Shown in pieces: positions 12,335 through 26,600 of a DNA stretch of 64,000 nt. The notes under the pieces were generated by a model, which worked only from the letters and a program-made list of their open reading frames with translations, was not told the origin of the DNA and made no database searches. The position numbers and the translations under genes are program-made. This DNA comes from Micrasema longulum (lineage: Eukaryota > Arthropoda > Insecta > Trichoptera > Brachycentridae): NCBI GenBank assembly GCA_022494885.1, contig JAGVSM010001355.1, positions 186,001 through 250,000 on the forward strand. The letters run 5' to 3'. Each line of letters starts with the position of its first letter. Positions within the stretch are counted from its first letter, which is position 1.

Positions 12335-13440
12335 TATACATTTGACACTTTCTATACATTTACAATATATATACATATAAGAGCTTGCATATTGTCTTTT
12401 GGCAATTTCTTCCTACCTACCCAAACCGTTCAGTTTGAGAAAATTATAAATACATGGACATATTGAATCTTACAATTTTATCCAAAAATTAAAAACTAAG
12501 ATTGACAAAATAAAAAAATATATTTAAAAAATTAACACTATACTATGAAGAGAGAAGAGGGGGTGGGGCGTCTCTAACATCAGTGGGTAGATTATTCCAC
12601 AATTGAGCGGCTACTACTGTGAAAGAGGAGGCAAGAAAATTAGAGCGGTGACAGGGTATTAAAAGGGTTCTTTCGTTACAAGAACGAAGATATAGCCCGT
12701 GTTGTGAAAGAGGTTGGATGAGCTTTCTCAGATAAACAGGCGAAGTGGGATTATTTTAAATATTGTGAAGAAGTGATAGAATGTGAATGTTTCTTCTATG
12801 CCTGATACTGAGCCAGTGCAGTTGCGTGCGATACTCAGTTATGTGGTCAAATTTGCGAATATCAAAGATATAACGAATACAAATATTCTGCAATCGTTCT
12901 AACTTATCAAGTAATTCAGAGATAGCATCTGGAGTGGAAGAAATAAGCTCTGGACTAATGTTTGCTTAACATTAATTGGTAAGAAATTCTGTAATATTTT
13001 AAGTGAGCGCAAACTGCTATAAAGTTTACGACTAACTTCGTTAACCTGATCGTGCCACCCTAAATGCTTATGAATGATAATACCTAAGTTTTTGACTGAA
13101 GTCATGAATGGAATTTCTGTACCATCTATTATAAATAGAATACATTTGTTTACTACCAACAAGTACGATTTGGGTTTTTGTTGTATTTATGAGAAGTCCA
13201 TGTTTTTTTGTCCGTGAAGAGATATGCTCGAGCGCAAGTGATATTACCCTATGTGTTTCAACAATGTCGACGGGTTCGAAATGAATATACAATTGCAAAT
13301 CATTGGCATATAAATGGTACGAACATCTATGTAGTTCATTCGTTTTAAGTATATATTTTTTAGAAGTTCTTTCAATAAAATCCACGTGGTTTTCGAATTG
13401 TATACGTAAATGATTTCTAAAATAAAATATTTAGCCAACG
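12335..13440 (-). mobile_element. Degenerate non-LTR retrotransposon (jockey-like)
   Basis: On the - strand, broken frames give an RT segment with YANDLQ where YADDLQ is expected, followed by GLLINTTKTQIVLVGSKQ, VKNLGIIIHKHLGWHDQV and a C-terminal part. Frameshifts separate 13385-13068 from 13162-12899. The 3' tail at about 12340-12440 has the GCATATTGTC...CAATTTCTTCC motif. It fills the TXNDC17-SRRM2 intergenic space and is inactive. Confidence 0.75.
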
Positions 13441-13811
13441 AAAAATTAATGAGAAACTTTGTTAATCCAAAACTTCCATACGCTCTTCTCTAAAATATTT
13501 TCCATCTCTGCTTTTATATGTTAAGTAGAAAAAGCAATAAAAAAACGTAGAAAAGAATTTGGTAAAAATATTTATTTTGAATGTAAGTTAAATCACAGGG
13601 ATTCATGAACAGTACTAAATTCATATTTTTTGTAAGAAGTAGTGAATCATTGAATAATAGAAAGTAAAAAACTCGGTGACCGTCTAAATAAATTACTTCT
13701 TTTTATTTTAAACGTACTATTTCTAATATATATATATTTTAATTAAATGTTATTCTTCTTTTGTTGACTTGGACATAAAGAGATAATGGACAGCTAAATA
13801 ACTATCTTCTA

Positions 13812-14175
13812 AAAATATTTATGGTGCGAATTTTGATGGATGCAGGAATAGAGGAAGATCGAGAAACACATGACATAATCAAATCACCAACAAGCCACAG
13901 AAAGTGGCTTGGTGGGATTTAAGTTAATGTAATATATATATATATATATATATATATGTATCACACTGAAAATGTAAAAAAAATATATTAATGTAAATTA
14001 TAAAAAACCAAATACCTGAAGATGGACATGTCAAAAATTGGAATAGTTGATGCGAGTGCACGAAAAGATGCATGAATTTAGAGGAAGTGAGTTCTGCATA
14101 CAAATCCAGAGTGATATGGAGTTTTATCCTCTCTGCCCACCCCTACGTAGAAATGGCGTGATAGTTTTATTATTT
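13812..14175 (+). mobile_element. RTE-like LINE 3' end fragment
   Basis: The sequence around 'GATGGATGCAGGAATAGAGG', the GATGGACATGTCAAAAA-like part and 'AAATGGCGTGATAG' matches the 3' end of the RTE-like element at 17970-19915. It is interrupted by an AT microsatellite at about 13931-13957. Confidence 0.6.
13931..13957. repeat. (TA)n microsatellite
   Basis: An uninterrupted run of about 13 TA units. Confidence 0.9.
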
Positions 14176-14308
14176 TTTATTTCTGACTTTAGAGTCCTCA
14201 TAAAATCAAAATAACGTGTTTGTTGACTCGCTAATTTTTATGTGTCAAAAATATATTATTGTGTTTAAAAAGTTCTTACCTTATTTGTTTTTGTGTCGAT
14301 AACGATAA

Positions 14309-14316
14309 TATCGATA
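14309..14316. promoter_or_regulatory. DRE-like TATCGATA site in the SRRM2 promoter
   Basis: An exact TATCGATA palindrome lies 176 bases before the 5' UTR splice donor (after 14492). In Drosophila this octamer is the DREF-binding DRE common in housekeeping promoters. Function here is inferred from position and motif only. Confidence 0.4.
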
Positions 14317-14339
14317 TTTAAAAATGGACATTACTACGG

Positions 14340-14492
14340 ATTACGTTTTGTCTATGGTTCTTTCACCAACATGGCCGAGTCGGATGTTCTTCCGTCGTCG
14401 GCTGTATCTTTTACGATTTATTGTAATATTTCGAATTAAATTGAATGGAGATTAATATGCAATAATTCAACAAAAAACATTTTTTCAAAGAG
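14340..14492 (+). other. Probable 5' non-coding exon of SRRM2
   Basis: The donor AAAGAG/GTAAGC follows 14492. The matching acceptor TTTTAG lies at 14619-14624, leaving 15 untranslated bases before the ATG at 14640. The 5' boundary is a guess; no transcription start motif is clear. Confidence 0.45.
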
Positions 14493-14639
14493 GTAAGCTT
14501 AAAGATCAGTGTCATATTTGAAGTTCACTCATTAAAATGGGGAAAAAAATATTGATTGCTGTGCAAAGAATAAAAGTAAATAAAATAATAAATAGACCAC
14601 TACCATATATTTCTTAAATTTTAGACTTAATCTGTCATA

Positions 14640-17600
14640 ATGTACAACGGCATCGGTTTACAAACACCCCGTGGATCCGGTACTAATGGTCATGTCCAAA
14701 GAAATTGGGCTGTCGTCAGAAAAACTAAAGATAGAGTCAACTACAAAACTGAAGATGAAATTGCACAGTTGGATTCTGCTTCAAATAAGCAGCCAAACAA
14801 GGAGATCTTGGACCATGAAAGAAAGCGAAAAATCGAAGTGAAATGCGCAGAACTTGAAGATGTCTTGGAACAGCAAGGGTAAGTTTGGGGCAGTGTTATA
14901 AATTATAATTAAGCCTTCTTTCATTCCTTGCTCATTATCATCAATTATTAAAAATTTACATATCTTTCTTCCTCTCTCAATTCCTGCTTTAATAAGTTTA
15001 AAAACCACACAAAACTTATATTTATACTTAATTTTATTCAATCAAATTTTCATATGAAGTTTTTTATGTCTTGATCTAATTCCTTATTTGAGTAGTCTTT
15101 TTTACCCTCCCTACCTTTACTCGGCAATGTATGCCCCCTTTAATTAGTCAATTTGGGTTTATTGCATCACTATAGGTTCAATGTTGTAGATTTTAAATTC
15201 TTAATTTCTAATTAATTAATTTAAGGTTATCAGTCATATTTGTTTTATTTTTTACAGTTGGTAATGTTAATTTATTTTATTTAAGAAATATTAAGATTCC
15301 TATGTTGTTTATTACTGTGTTGTCTCAACGATACATTTTATTTTTATTTATTCGACATTTGTAATCCGCATTACTTTACTGGTTGTTTAACCCATTACGT
15401 AAGCTGCTAAATGGCAACAATTACAAAAAAAAGGTCCATAATATCTTAAGACAAGATTTTATGTAAAAAATACATGTATAAAATATTAAAGATACAGCAA
15501 ACTTAATCCCTCTACTGCTACAACTATTAATCGCCTTAGATAGTACTTTTAAATTCAACGTAACTAGCACTATATTTTTTTGAAACATACAAATCTCTTT
15601 TTACAGTGTTTGTGGCGAAAAATTACTTTGTCTACAAATTTCCCAAAGTTTGTCCACACATTTCCCATGACGCCAGATTCTTTGCCCAAAGGTATTGCAC
15701 TTAATTTCATTGATACGGCAGCCCGTTGGCGGGGGCGTCTGGTCTAAAACCGGGCATCTTGCAGCACCAATCGGGACTCACAACCAACTTATTAAAATAT
15801 CTTCTTCTCACTGCCCCTCTATCCCAGTTTATCAAGGGTCAAGCCTCCTCGTACGGAGGCGCTAGAATCTTCTGTCCTGGGTTGTCACAACGGGAACATC
15901 TTTTACCGCCAATTTGTCAATATTAGACCACCATGTTGCTGGAGTTATGGCTCTACCTCTAGGTTTACCTGCTAAATTGAAATATCAACTAGTCAAATTC
16001 TACAGCTAGAATTATAAAAAGCAATATCATGTGTTTTGAACATGCCGGTATTAGTTGCAAGTCTAAATATATATATTGGCACGTTAATAATGTAAAACTT
16101 TAAGAAATAAACATTGCAGAGGATATGTTGTTTGTTTTTTTTTTGTCTTTTTAGGGGTTTGGTCATGATATTCAAAAGATTGAGAAATAGTGATTTAACC
16201 CATATGGTAGTGCTGACTAGTAGTTCTGTCACTTTACTACTTAACTGCAGTTCTATGGCTTCCTATACCTGATTAGTGTGACATTGTTGCATTGTATGTA
16301 GACTTAAAACAGTTTCTATTACAAATACCTCATTGTTTTGACTAGGTAGCTCAAATTACGAGCAATCTGGTAATAACTTAAATTTTTTTATAGGCGGCGA
16401 GTAGTGGCTAAGCCACTTGCCTCATGCACGGATAGTTCGATTCCTATTAAGATCACAATAGTTAAGTGTAGTGTTTCTCAAGCCTGTGCCCTGAAATTAC
16501 CACTGTGATTCGGCAGCTATGCCTCTAATGGTGCAAAAAAAATATTTAAAAAAATATGAACATTTAAATTCTAACATTTTTTTATGCACTTCCGAGAAAT
16601 TTATTCTTTATGTTTATATTTCCCTCTCCTAGAACAAGAATTGTCCCTTTTAAACATTACTTAAATATTAAGTACCTACATGCTATATTGATACAACTGT
16701 AACAAAAAACATTGTATTATATGTAAAATACCCTCATATTTTCATCATATCAATGTTGGAAAGAATAAAGTAACAGTAACAAGTATTTATAAAGTACCTT
16801 TAGGTCTAGATTCTAGATGATCAAAGATAGTCCGTGATTACTTTAACTATTCAATGACAGCTCGCAAGCTCTGTAAATGCCGAGACCTTCATATCCCTTT
16901 TCAAAGAAGGTTTCCATCCAAACAAAGCAGTGCTCTAAGATATTTTATTTTTGTTGATAACACATAAAAATGTTTGTGCTTGCTTATTGATAAGCTTATT
17001 ACACATAGATACTTAGAAAAATAAATAAACTACAATGTTTAATGTGTTTTTCCATGAGACAGATGTAGCAAATTTACTAGAATTAGATTTTTTTATTGTT
17101 TATCAATAATACATTTTAAAAAAATGCATATGTTTATTCAGTAAATTATTGTAAAAACAATAATTAAAAACCTAAATTATATAGAAACGTATAGGGAATA
17201 TGGTAGTCTGGACATTTACAGGCCGTATGGCCTGTTATTGACTTTTGGGGATCACATTTTACTCACTGTAAATATATTCACCACGTATCATATTAGAGGG
17301 AACGAGAGTGAAATACAATTTTAATTGCGTTAAGAGTGATATGGATATATGACGAACGAACGAACTTACGAAACGAAATTGTGACAGAATAAGCTTTGTG
17401 AATCGACTCCATGTACTCGGCAATAACTATTCTGACATTGCTGATATTTTTAACATTAAGTATAGTTTATATATATCGAATCTATTGAATTATTTCAAAG
17501 ATGGTGAGCGGTAACTTACATTTGTTAAGCTATAGTATATATATATATATATTACCCATAACATATATTTCTAATTTTATTTTGCCTTCTATTTACTTTT

Positions 17601-20600
17601 TTTTCTACGTTTTGTGAATATATATGATGTATTTTTTAACACATAAAAAAATAATTTTTTTCTCTTTAACTTGGTATAATTATATTTTGTAATTTTTTTT
17701 TGAATATAATTTTTTTTCAATGTTATGATTAAAGATATACTTGTCCTTTTTTTAAATGTAAGTTTTCCAACTTTTAAATTTTTATATGCATTTAAATGAT
17801 TTATTTCATGCACAATATGTTAGCGTGTACATTGTATGACACCACTTTGTTATAATATTTTTATATAAACTTTTTATGATATATTATTTGAAGTGTTTAT
17901 TTTTACACACTATGTGTTCTTTGTACTGTAAAAGAAACTGCGTGGCGTGATATTAATTAATAAATATATTTCGCTCTTTGGCTCCAAAAGTTCTAATTTT
18001 GCTAACTGCAAAAATAGTGGATTTAACTGTCAATAATAATGGTCTTTTGCATGCTGGGGTGGTATTCCAAACGCTCTCGCGGCCGTATTATATCTCGTGT
18101 ATTTACCTACAAAATTCACCAGAAACACCGTCTTCTCGTACCGCGAGAGCGGTTCAGAATAGCACTCCTGATGATGCCTTGCTTCTTGCTAGTAACAAAG
18201 AGGACCTGAAATTCTTACTAACAAAAGTCTACGGTGCATGCGAGGGGAGCGATTTGCTGATGAATGTCGATAAATCGAATGTGATGGATTTCTAAAGAAA
18301 TATAAGTATCACTTACTGTGAGATCATTGTGAATTGAAACAGGTGGAAGAATTTGTGTACCTGGAAAGTATGTTTACTAGGGGTAGAATGACTGAGAAAG
18401 ATAATGAAAGGAGGGTGATTGCCGGGAACAGAATGAACGGTGCACTTAAGGCTGTAGTCTGGTAAAACGAACGCAAAATCATACTACTTTGCCATTTTAA
18501 AACGAATGTTTTTTTAAATCACGCAATAATAAAAAAATAAAAAAACATAAATTTGATAAAAACAATATTTTTTAAAGGTATTTCTGTTAAAAAATATACT
18601 AATCGCTTTCGGTAATGGCTGGTCACGAAAAAGTCAATAAGATATTGTTTTAAATGGAATATTTCAAGCAGAATTATCTTCTTTTTTTCAAAAAAAGATA
18701 ATACAATTCTATAAAAAAAGGTTTCAACTAAAGTATTCCAATATTTTTTTTTGTTAAGTATTACCGAAGGCATAATTTAAGTAGAAATAAAAGAAAATGT
18801 CACAAAAATGTATGTGATTTAAAATGCTTGTATTTTTTTCAAAAACAAAAAATTATAATTTGGCCCCGGCCACTTTTATGTTCAATTTATTATCTTTAAA
18901 TTATTACAACAAATTTTAGTTCAATACGTCTTTTTTGAGATACCAGATACCTAAGTTTAGTCTAAATTTGAAGTGGCGTAATCTGCCGGTCTAGAAGTAA
19001 TTCGGTAGTCAGATGGCAGAAGGGACCATCTGTAATTTTCAAAAATGTTCAGGAGAGCTGAAATAAGACTTAATTTCATGACTTTAATCCACAAACTAAA
19101 ATATTGTCGAGTTATTTTTCAATGATAAAATACCATTCTAACTAATGCTTTTTTTTCTTTTTTCCACGTGTATTTACTGAAATAGTAATTTAAACGTTTG
19201 AAAACTATAACACAGAAAAAAATACAGATGGTCCCTTCTGCCATCCGACTACCGAATTATATTTTAGTTACATAAAACTTTTAAGTATATTTTTTAACAG
19301 AAATATCTTTAAAAATATTATTTTTATCTAATTTATGTTTTTTTATTGCGCAATTAAAAAAAAAACATTCGTTTTAAATTGGCAAAATCGTATGATTTCC
19401 TAATTTTGCGTTCGTTTTACCAGACTACAGCCTTAAATCAACCTCGACAAATAAATTTTTGTCGCAGGAGGCAAAATTAGCAGTTCAAGTTCTGGAGCCG
19501 ACCCTTATGTACGGGGGCGAAGCATTGAATTGGAAAAACAAGGATGAAACTAAGCTGAAAGCTGTCGATATGCGATCTCTCAGGCGAATGTGTAATAAAA
19601 CTGCACGATAGGTGCACAAATGTCGAGATTCGTACATTATGTAAGGCTGAGATAGGCACTATCGATAAACCAAAAATGGAGTTCTGCGTTGATTAGGACA
19701 CGTGGATCAGATGGACAGTGAAAGAGCGGCTAATTTTTTTATGATGCGAATGATAATGGATGCAGAAATCTAGGACGTGACCAAATTCAACAAATGCTTT
19801 AAGATGGACATGTCAAAAGAAGATGTATAAATGTAAAGGAAGCGAGATCTGTATGTTAAGACAATGATATGGCGTTCCATCCTCTCTGTCTACCCTTACG
19901 GGAAAATGGCGTGATGGTTTTTTTTGTTAGTTTATAATTTATCGATTTTTATATCCTCATTAAAAATCTATTCAAACATTATGTATGATTAAATATCATT
20001 TGGGAACATAAGTTAATTTCAAATTAAGCGTAAAATTACTTTGCTTGCCAGAAATGAAACCACCCTAACGATCATTTCATTTAAAATGAAAGACAATTTA
20101 TAATCTTGTTTCTATCGTGTATAGCAAAATTCGTATTATCTTGGACGGTTGCCAAAAGTTTAAATGGACTAGGTATTCTTAACGCGCAACTTACTTTTTA
20201 AGGGCTTTAAATTCATGAGCCATAACCACGTGGGTGGTTAGTGGCAAAAACCATATTTAGAATTAGGAAACTTTTTTTTAAATTTCCTAGTACTTATCAT
20301 AAACAAGTGTCAATTGTTGTGAGTTTTTACCATTTCATTTTTTACGTATAATCTAAATGTGATTTTTTAACATAAAAAATCAAATATTAGTATTTAACAA
20401 TAATAAAATATTCGTTAAAATTAAAAATGGCTAGAAAAATGGAAAATGTGCCTTGAAGGAAAATTGAAAAAAACTATGATAAATATATTGCATCATTGTA
20501 ATTCACAAAAATTCTAAAGCCAAGTTTACATTCCCGTAAATTATGTAGATTTCGCCGCCAAATAAGTAAATCAGAGCCACTGAACCGAGCAGCTAGGCTG

Positions 20601-23600
20601 TTCATTAAATGCCGGCATTCAACTGAATGGCTAGGCTATCCGTTGAATGAACTTTAACGAAAGGGCTAAACGTCGCTAAAGCTAGGGTTTCCTAGGACAG
20701 CGGTGCCCGTATTTTAACGGCCGTAGTGAACGGTGATGCGGTGGATAACCGTCGTAACGGTGACTAGAGTGTGGTTTCCTAGGAAAACGGTGTTATCAAC
20801 ACCATTTAAAACCGTTTCACTAGGAAACCACTCTCTAGTCGACGTTACGACGGCTGACTTCTGCATCACCGTTCACTACGGCCGTTAAAATACGGGCACC
20901 GCTGTCCTAGGAAATCCTATCTTAAGCTCTTTGATTTTAATACAACAATTATTTTTTAATTTATTTTATTATTTGATGTTAGGGTAGGTTAGGATATGTT
21001 GGGTTAAGTTTAATTATATAAAAAGGTTTTTTTTACTTAAGTCAATCCTTAACTTAACTTCGTAATTAGTCCTTAACTTTACTTAATAAGTTAAGTAATA
21101 AAACTATTTTTTTATTCATTATTAAACTTAACCCAACCTAACGCGGCGGCTTTTGGTTCGGCCGTTTCCTATGGGCTAGCTTTCAACCAGCCAACATGTT
21201 GAACGTTGATCTATCTTAATTTAATCAACGAACGGCCTAGCCATTCAGTGAATGCTGACATTTAATGAACAGCCTGGCCGCCCAGTTGAGTGGCGGATTT
21301 AACTATTTGGCGGCGACATAGACACAGTGACTAGTGTCGGAAGATAACCTAAGGAAAATAAGTTGGGGAAAAAAGCGGACTATACCGAGAGCAGAACAGT
21401 TAGACGAATTAATTCAAAATCAAAATGAATTACTTCAGATTTACAATTACTGAGATAAGTGTAAAGGTCAAACGAATAAAAAATTGTCGTGGGATTTGAT
21501 CTTACTACTCTTTTAAAAAATCATTAAAGTTTTAAATATTTTTTTAACAATTATAATGTATCTCATCCCGCTAATCTATAGGTACATATTATGCACTAGT
21601 ATTATAATGTCTACTACATTTTGATTAAAATTTAATATGCTTAAAGTATGTTATCAGCCTCCCACTTCAAGGAAGTGTACAATAAAATTAATAATAAGCA
21701 CATTTAGCACATTACGCAATCAGCTGTGATGGTTTGTCATTTCTATACTCGGGCCCGTATCATAAAATTACGCGGTGGATAAGGTGCATTCCATGACGTC
21801 ATGTGTACAAGGTAACTGATAAATAATCTACCCCTAACGCGTGTCACTGTCACACAATCCCCACTCCTTAAAAAAATATGGTGGAAAAAAATCGATTTTA
21901 TTTCCCCCTTTGAACTACAGTTCCGTTTAGTTATTATTACTTGCTCCCCTCGTTTGACGCGTGCTGAGTTGGGATCGATATACGATACACCCATGCATTT
22001 CCATGTGATAAACTATGCTATGTATGCCCCCCCTTTATTACACAAATACTCATTTCTATTTACTGCACCCAGTCGTCTAACACCACCCTTGTATGCAGTC
22101 AGATTCCACATCTCCTACCTACAAAACGCGAAATTTACTTTTTAGATATTTAAGTTATTTTTTCATTCATTCGGCAATCGAGTACCTACCGTATTTTACG
22201 AAAATGCCAAAATGAGTTGTGTGCATATTTGGAAACCAAATTTCTACGGTTGAATTAAATGTTTGATGTTCTTTTATTTTCAAATCGAACGACTCATATT
22301 CACTTGTTTTCGTGAAGGTTTTTTTTACTAAAGTGACATTCTATTGGATTTTGTAAAATGTTTCCGAGAAAAGTGTTCGAAAGTTATGTGACCGAATTTA
22401 AATTTTCGTGTGCGTGTATTTACGATGCATTATAAACATAAAATTATGTGTTTTTAATTGGAAACATTAATTGGAGTCTTAACCGTGTTAAAATCCCCTA
22501 GAAAATTATTATTTAATATTAATTACTTCAAGTTGAACTTTTTTTTAAGTTGAAAAGTTTTTCCAGTACTCGTAATCATGCTGAGTGTTGCGACATCTTA
22601 TTACAGGTATTTTTTTTTACACTGTTTTAGATTTAATTTAATTGTACTCAATAAATGTTAAATAAATATATTGTGAATAAAATTGAAAAAATATTTGATT
22701 ATATATTCATAACATTATAAATTTTCGACCGGATCGGTTTTTATAATTTCTGGAAGGGTTTTTCGGGTTTTTTTTGTAACTCTTTTTTTAAATATTTTAC
22801 TTGCACGCATAAAATAATCAGCTTCGTAACATTAATGGAAGCTACAAAAGTTTTGACCTAAAATGCAGAATTTATGTTCGAGCGAGTCAGACTTGAACTT
22901 AAATTAAAAATCTAAAAAGGCAATTTCGTCGTTTTTGCTTAGTTTTTGCTTTTTAAAGCTTTTGTCCTAATAATAATAATAATTAGTTGCTGCACATCGA
23001 TAGGGACGAGGTTGTCAATCTTTTAAAGTTCGAGATTAGCGGAAATTGACTAATCTGCTTTCCTTTCATACTTTTATTTGCTTTTTATATATCTTGATAT
23101 TTTTATGTTTTTTCACTATGTATTTTTGTATTATTTAATTTAGTACTAACTGTTATTTGGCATATTATTTATTACTCTCATTTCTTACTGCAGTATAGAC
23201 ACAGTGAGTTTTTAGGAACCATATCTTGATTATCATTTCAATTATGTGTTTATATATATTTTTTCTATTGATTCAATGGTACTATTATTTTGTAAATTTT
23301 ATCTGACTATATTTTTTTTACATTGTCTTCTTTAAATTTTTATTATATATACTTTGTTTTTCTGGATTGTTTTTCTATTGCATCACGTCGTCATTTTAAT
23401 TAAATTAATTTTACGTATTTTTTATTGTTAATTATTATGGCTTGACACAGGCACAGTCTAAAAAGCCTTAAAAAGTTCATTAATATTTAAACACTCGTCT
23501 AAATAATTAAATTCAAAAAAGTAGTACTTAATAGGCTATTATTCGCTGAAATCAGCCTTCAAATATACTGAGGTAGAAAATTCCTCTGTCATTTTCACCT

Positions 23601-26600
23601 TGTATTTACTGCTACTCACAGGTTATATTATAACGGTTATTCTTTGTTAGTTTACACACTTTCTATCATAATTATCGTAAGTAATAGTATAGGTATACTT
23701 AAATAAACATGATAATTTGGTTGGAAGAAATTGCCATTTGGCAATAAGCCCGCCAATGTACAAATAATATTATGTACAAAAGTTAAATAAATAAATAAAT
23801 AATTCATAGAACGATAGATTGAAATTATGTTCCGAAAAATGAGCGTTGTCGCGTCAACATCGCCGTGCAAAACGCGTTGTACAGTAAAAAAGACTAACTT
23901 TCTATGCCAGTTTACTGTGAATTCAAAGGTGTATGTTGCGCCTTTTTATGCTGCTTCACATTTACTGACTGCATGTTGAGTTCCGGAACTAAAGTTAAAT
24001 GGAACACATGACAGGTGCTTAGTGCTACATCTAGTGCATACATATATATCAATGTTCTAAAATAGTATATTTTTCGGAGACTAACTACTGTCAGGGTCCA
24101 AGTTTTTGGCGGGAGCAGTAAGAGGTGCTGGAGGGGTAGAAATCCCCGCGCCCGCGTTTCACACCCGATGAACCCATACCTTTAGTGCGATTTATTCCGC
24201 TTCAATGTGTGTGATTGATATTTTGGTTTTTAGTAAAATACGCACCAAAATTCTCGCAACTGAGCAAACGATTGTTATTTATTTGTTACTGATTTTTTAT
24301 CTTTGTCAAAACACTAAAGTATTTTTTTTGCACTAAAACAGGCCAGGAGGCCCAATTACTGTGGTGGATTACAACACAGAACACCCAAGTCAGAAAAATT
24401 ACATTAAATTTTTGGGTTATCTCCGGGAATCGAACTTGAAACCTTTTGTGGGTGGGTAAAGTATCTTAACCATTACTCCACGGAGGTTGCAGAACAATTA
24501 AAACGAGATATATACATATATGTATACATATTACGCTGTAGATTTATTTATCAAAATAATATACTTATTCAACTTATTCATTATCATCATTCCCTTTCCG
24601 CATCTAATGGTGCATAGGGCACTGCATTGGTACACCAATCGCAGCGTATCTTGATCGTTTTTGTTACATGAAGGTAAGATTATCAATTTTACGCTTCAGA
24701 TACCAATCCAGGGACTATGAAATATTGTAGTGTGACAACACCCTTTTAAATATATATTTTATATCAACCATGTCGGGAATCGAACCCGAGATATCTTTCA
24801 TGGTAGGTATTCGCACTGACCATTACACCACGAGGCCGACAAAAGGTACTTTAATGAACTTATATATAAGATACTAATTTAGGTACTTTAATGAACGGAA
24901 AATGTTTACGGACAGCGAAGTCACCTGCTCATAGGACCAAGAGTCTTCAAAGGCTTTCCGCAGAAGCTCAGGGAATCAAAATATTTAAAAATAGAAATAA
25001 AAATATGGATTATGGACCTATCAGAGCAGTTAATGAAAGATTTAATTTATAATCTGTCTAAACTAGTAAACAACGTCGTAGACTGCCCTTTACTTACAAG
25101 TTCTTTAGAATATCTTATACCCAACAGAACAAGACTCCATACTACATTTAATTTGCCAGTACCTAGGACTAACTCAAGGAAAAACGTATTTTTCTTTAGA
25201 GCATGTCATTATTATAATACTGTGCTCTCCGGTCACCCAGACATTTTTCATCTCTCCTAATATAGATAATAGTTTAATAATCCACAATATAGAAAATTCC
25301 TTATAGGCAGTACACCCGTTTAGTTTTACGATGTCATTAATTATGTATGTATTCGTATGTTCATTATTATATTTTTGTACCTTTTACTTTATTTTTATAT
25401 AACTTTTTGCTTTTTTTATTCTTTAAATTAAAATTTATCTTGTTTCTATTAACTTTATTTTTATAACTGTATATAAGTATGTGTATTTTTATTTTATTTG
25501 CAACTTCTAAGTGCCTAACAATTGTTAATTGCTTTTTTTTTATGCTGACCACCACTGTGGAAAATTTTTATTGACTGTTTTCACAATTTTCGTTCATATG
25601 TAATCTTATTTTCTGCATACAATATATGTAAAAACTGTTGTTTTTTCCCCAAATAAAAATATATAAATAATATAGTACATTAAATACCCACTGGCATAGC
25701 TAAAAAAATAGTAATTCCTGGCTTGATGCAGGGTTACCCTAGGTAACAGGAAAATTATATGCTACAGGTAATTAGATATAAAAAATGTTTTCTTATACGC
25801 GGTAAAAATTAGAGCATATAATTGTACGGCATAGTTTCTCAAAAATGTTTTTTTTTAAATTTACAACTACGTCACAAGTTCACTCGGATTTTCCAATAAT
25901 AGTGTTGTGATATATTTCCGGTTTCGGGAAGCCAACTCGCCAATCAGCAGAACTCTGATCAGAATTTGTGACCTCGCGTGCGGAGTAATTTCAAAATTAC
26001 AAAACTTTAAAAAATCGTAGCGCTGATGACACGATACATCAAAATAAAATAATCAAAAAAAAATTGGCGTATTTTAATAGTCTATTGACAAATAAAAGAA
26101 AACCATTGAACCTTCCTCGTTGGAAAAAAAATTAAAATGCAAACATAAAAAAACTTCCCTAGTAACAGTGTATTTGTATTGATTCGTTGATTGATACATA
26201 TATTGTATTGATTTCCTTTTTATTTTTGTTCCAGGTTCTCCAACAGTGAGGTGGAGGAGAAGATAGCGGAATACAGAGCCAAACTGATGGATGGAGACAC
26301 CCTTGCTAAACCAGCCAAGGATGAATTCGGCAGAGTCATGTAAGTTCTTACATATCTATCTCACATAATCAACGGAGTCTTCTATTTCAAATACCCGCAA
26401 ACAATTTTTTTTTTATTTCACACTCTTGAATGTAAAATGTTTTTGATACAAATTTGAAAATAAAATATATCCACACATATTCTTTGAATAATGTGGTAAA
26501 ATGGTTTAATTTGACTTCAATGGCGTATATGTATATAAACTAGACGACTCATTTGTGAATATAAATCATTGCTTTTTTCAAACTTTTTCTTGTTTTTTAC

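Noticed and set aside
14323..14452. Short ATG frame in the SRRM2 5' UTR region
   Set aside because: It could be an upstream ORF, but the transcription start is unknown and the real protein start at 14640 matches the family.
15640..15970. GC-richer segment with short frames in SRRM2 intron 2
   Set aside because: No consistent protein homology in any frame and no splice sites that fit.
24764..24841. Possible tRNA gene on the - strand
   Set aside because: A and B boxes are good, but it continues into a SINE body whose 3' part recurs at 37395-37440, so it is a SINE head.
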